Positions 62,035 through 64,000 of a DNA stretch of 64,000 bases are shown piece after piece. The notes beneath the pieces were generated by a model, which saw only the letters and a list, made by a program, of their open reading frames with translations, was not told where the DNA came from and did no database searches. Source of the DNA: TH-plancto1 sp043777375 (GTDB lineage: Bacteria > Planctomycetota > Planctomycetia > Planctomycetales > Planctomycetaceae); assembly GCA_043777375.1 (NCBI GenBank), contig JAYWHX010000142.1, positions 1-64,000 on the forward strand, read 5' to 3'. How positions within the stretch are numbered: the first letter of the stretch is position 1; each line of letters begins with the position of its first letter. The position numbers and the translations under genes were made by a program.

Positions 62035-63906
62035 ATGTCCGCCCCCCCCGCCCCAGTGCTGATTCTTGGCGTGGGGGTCAACGGCATTTGTGTGGCTCGC
62101 GAGCTGGTACTCAACGGGGTGCCGGTGTGGTTGGTTGATACCAATGATATTGCGTTTGGGGCGACGGCGAAGTCGTCGCGTTTGATTCATGGGGGCTTGC
62201 GGTATCTTGAATACGGCGACTTCCGTCTCGTCGCGGAATCGCTGCATGAGCGAGACCGGCTGTTGAGACTGGCTCCGCAGTTTGTAACACCGCTGAAGCT
62301 CCACATTCCGGTGCGGCGACGGCTCGGGGGATTCATCGCAGCTGGGTTGCGGTTTCTGGGGCTGAGTCGGACACGCTTAGCAAAGTGGATTGGCTCGGGC
62401 GGCGGACGCGGTCTGATCACGGTGCGATTTGGGCTGTGGTTGTATGACCTGCTCGCGCGGAGCAAGATGGTGCCGCGGCACTCGGTCCATCGCACAAGTG
62501 ACAACGGTCCGCAGTTTCCGGTGGCCGAGTACCCGTGGTCATGTGCGTACTTTGATGCTCAGATGGAGCGGCCCGAACGGTTTTGCCTAGCGCTGTTGCG
62601 GGACATCGAAGAGACCGCGAAGGCCCAGGGGACCGAGTTTCGGTTGTTGACTTACCACCGGGCGGTACTTGATGGTGGCCGGTTAGAGATTCGCCCTTTG
62701 AGAGTTGATTACCCCCTCACCCCAGCCCTCTCCCCCACAGCCGAGTCGGTTCCCAAAGTCACATTGTCTGTGGGGGAGAGGGAGCAAGAAGCGTCACGAC
62801 GAGGCACCGCCCTCCTTCCTCCACTTCTCCTCGCCCCGTCACTGATCATCAACGCCACCGGAGCGTGGGGAGACCTGACCCTCGATGAACTCCCCCTCCC
62901 AACTCCCAAACTCTTTGGCGGGACAAAGGGAGTCCACCTCTTCACGCAGCATGCGGGTCTCACGCAAGCCCTCGGCGGAGATGCGGTCTATGCCGAAGCG
63001 AGCGATGGGCGGCTGGTGTTTCTGATTCCGCTCGACAATGGTGTCATGATCGGGACGACCGATGAGCGTTTCGACCAGCGGCCCGAGGAGGCGCGCTCGA
63101 CCGAGGCCGAGGTCGGCTACCTGTTGAAGCTGACCAATGAACTCTTCCCGCAGGTTGCAATTACCGAGTCCGATATTCACGCGACCTATGCCGGGATCCG
63201 TCCACTGCCGTACTCCGACTCTTCAAAGACGGCGTCGATCAGCCGTGATCACCATGTTGATCGGCGGGAGATCGATGGGGTGCCGGTCTGGACGCTGATC
63301 GGCGGCAAGCTGACAACCTGCCGGGCATTTGGTGAGGAGGTCGCGGACCAGGTACTCACGTTGCTCAGTCGGGCGCGGACAGTGACGACTCGCGATCGTG
63401 CAGTCCCTGGGGGAGAAAACTATCCAGCGGATCGAGCCGGGCTGGAGAATGATTTGAAGTCACTCTCCGCTGCGACCGGGCATTCGGTGGAGACCTGCCG
63501 TGCGGTGTGGCGGCTGGTGGGGACCACGTCTCGCGTGATGTTGAGGCGAATTGATACCGGCGAGTCGAAAGTGGGCGCCGGCCATGAGAGTGTCGCCTTT
63601 TTCTTCGAAAAAGGACGTCCTTTTTCGGAGAAAAAGGCGACAGAGGCTGAGCCGGTTTTGATCGAAGGAACCGCCCTGCCCCGTCAGTTCGTAAAAGATC
63701 TCATCGAGACTGAATGGGTCACGACGCTCGAGGATCTGATCGAGCGGCGTTTACTGCTCGCGCTGGAACCCCAGCTTCTCCGTTCAACGCTGATGGATCT
63801 CGCGCAGCTGCTGAATGATGCTCGCCCGAGCATGACATCCATGGAGGAAATGGTCGAGCGGACCACATTGCGGCTGCGGAATTACTACGGTCGGCGAGAG
63901 GTGTGA
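62035..63906 (+). CDS. glpD: FAD-dependent glycerol-3-phosphate dehydrogenase with in-frame repeats
   Basis: A 623-residue membrane-associated flavoenzyme that oxidises glycerol-3-phosphate to dihydroxyacetone phosphate and feeds quinones. Typical parts are the FAD-binding 'LGVGVNGICVARELVLNG', 'SSRLIHGGLRYLE', 'INATGAWGD', 'GTKGVHLF', 'GTTDE', 'YAGIRPLP' and 'WTLIGGKLTTCRAF'. The C-terminal helical domain is present. Relatives usually have 520-560 residues. The excess sits largely in two repeat-derived, in-frame insertions: residues ~226-262 ('PLTPALSPTAESVPK') and ~521-537 ('VAFFFEKGRPFSEKKA'). Neither hits a core motif, so the enzyme may still work. The first ATG (62035) is preceded by AGGAGG. 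Confidence 0.9.
   Translation: MSAPPAPVLILGVGVNGICVARELVLNGVPVWLVDTNDIAFGATAKSSRLIHGGLRYLEYGDFRLVAESLHERDRLLRLAPQFVTPLKLHIPVRRRLGGFIAAGLRFLGLSRTRLAKWIGSGGGRGLITVRFGLWLYDLLARSKMVPRHSVHRTSDNGPQFPVAEYPWSCAYFDAQMERPERFCLALLRDIEETAKAQGTEFRLLTYHRAVLDGGRLEIRPLRVDYPLTPALSPTAESVPKVTLSVGEREQEASRRGTALLPPLLLAPSLIINATGAWGDLTLDELPLPTPKLFGGTKGVHLFTQHAGLTQALGGDAVYAEASDGRLVFLIPLDNGVMIGTTDERFDQRPEEARSTEAEVGYLLKLTNELFPQVAITESDIHATYAGIRPLPYSDSSKTASISRDHHVDRREIDGVPVWTLIGGKLTTCRAFGEEVADQVLTLLSRARTVTTRDRAVPGGENYPADRAGLENDLKSLSAATGHSVETCRAVWRLVGTTSRVMLRRIDTGESKVGAGHESVAFFFEKGRPFSEKKATEAEPVLIEGTALPRQFVKDLIETEWVTTLEDLIERRLLLALEPQLLRSTLMDLAQLLNDARPSMTSMEEMVERTTLRLRNYYGRREV
62711..62790. repeat. Palindromic element in-frame within glpD (first)
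   Basis: Arms CTCTCCCCCACAG (62728-62740) and CTGTGGGGGAGAG (62768-62780) are perfect inverted repeats. The translation begins 'PLTPALSP', a peptide familiar from dispersed repeats in many genomes. The surrounding frame is intact. Confidence 0.8.
63592..63641. repeat. Palindromic element in-frame within glpD (second, family G)
   Basis: GTCGCCTTTTTCTTCGAAAA-AGGAC (63592-63616) and its near-perfect reverse complement (63617-63641, one mismatch in 25) form a 50-base palindrome. A diverged relative lies at 41053-41092. Confidence 0.9.
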
Positions 63907-64000
63907 GAGCCGCACGGCGCGATTGACTCTCACACTTTCAAGTCATTCGCCGCATTCGCGCGGACTTGAGCCCAGCGGGAATTTTCGTCTAGAGCAGCGT
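63907..64000. other. Downstream of glpD, window end
   Basis: 94 bases with no feature seen. Confidence 0.4.

Noticed and set aside
1..64000. tRNA or rRNA genes
   Set aside because: No cloverleaf-like sequence with T-loop GTTCRANNC and matching acceptor stem, and no rRNA signature, was found by eye in the gaps.

Overview
The window reads as a chromosomal segment of a planctomycete. I infer this from gene families typical of that phylum (a TIGR04137-type small basic protein, a DUF1501 remnant, FG-GAP/UnbV lipoproteins, a multihaem cytochrome, CehA/McbA-type metallohydrolases, a ceramidase-like protein, a DUF6268-like outer-membrane protein and a very long Pro/Gly/Glu/Lys-rich membrane protein). 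The moderately high GC and the very large number of dispersed short palindromes between and inside genes fit the same picture. I cannot name genus or species. I found no rRNA, tRNA, CRISPR array or prophage.

Layout. 1-1271 has no convincing gene. 1272-5867 is a three-gene set: a membrane-anchored TPR protein, a seven-CxxCH lipoprotein cytochrome, and an FG-GAP/UnbV lipoprotein. 5964-7856 is an internally repetitive lipoprotein. 8393-10847 is an MsbA-like ABC exporter with a small lipoprotein 19 bases downstream. 11140-13447 holds the small basic protein (with terminator) divergent from a lipoprotein. 13507-18572 holds a NagA-like deacetylase, purine nucleoside phosphorylase, a Tat-exported ceramidase-like protein and a kelch-type protein. 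18863-20593 is an acyltransferase-3 protein with an embedded ankyrin-repeat domain.

20738-28947 (minus strand) is a tightly packed cluster: a truncated DUF1501 gene, a 1129-residue protein joining a CehA-type metallohydrolase, a sialidase-type propeller and a lethal-factor-like zinc peptidase, a DMT transporter, a second CehA protein and a small anchored protein. 28994-41004 is a mix: beta-barrel protein, sugar epimerase/isomerase, PNPOx-like protein, TIGR04282 glycosyltransferase, thioredoxin-NHL protein, PilZ protein, cysteine desulfurase, SGNH hydrolase, DedA and a lipoprotein. 41360-46289 is a GntR/ATPase/permease operon of YtrAB type. 47065-56730 holds a receiver-histidine kinase, a 942-residue secreted protein, a 100-residue conserved-looking protein and the 1472-residue giant. 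57516-63906 holds a Spy-like protein, 7Fe ferredoxin, a CysQ-like nucleotidase, a hypoxanthine phosphoribosyltransferase, RuvC, an IS200-like (RAYT-type) transposase pseudogene and an FAD glycerol-3-phosphate dehydrogenase.

The strongest unexplained signal is the palindromic-repeat layer. At least eight distinct inverted-repeat families occupy almost every larger gap. A transposase of the type known to move REP elements sits between ~100-bp inverted flanks, but carries one nonsense codon just upstream of its catalytic tyrosine. Several palindromes lie in-frame inside enzyme genes (purine nucleoside phosphorylase, glycerol-3-phosphate dehydrogenase, DUF1501 remnant), resembling the protein-coding palindromic elements known from Rickettsia.
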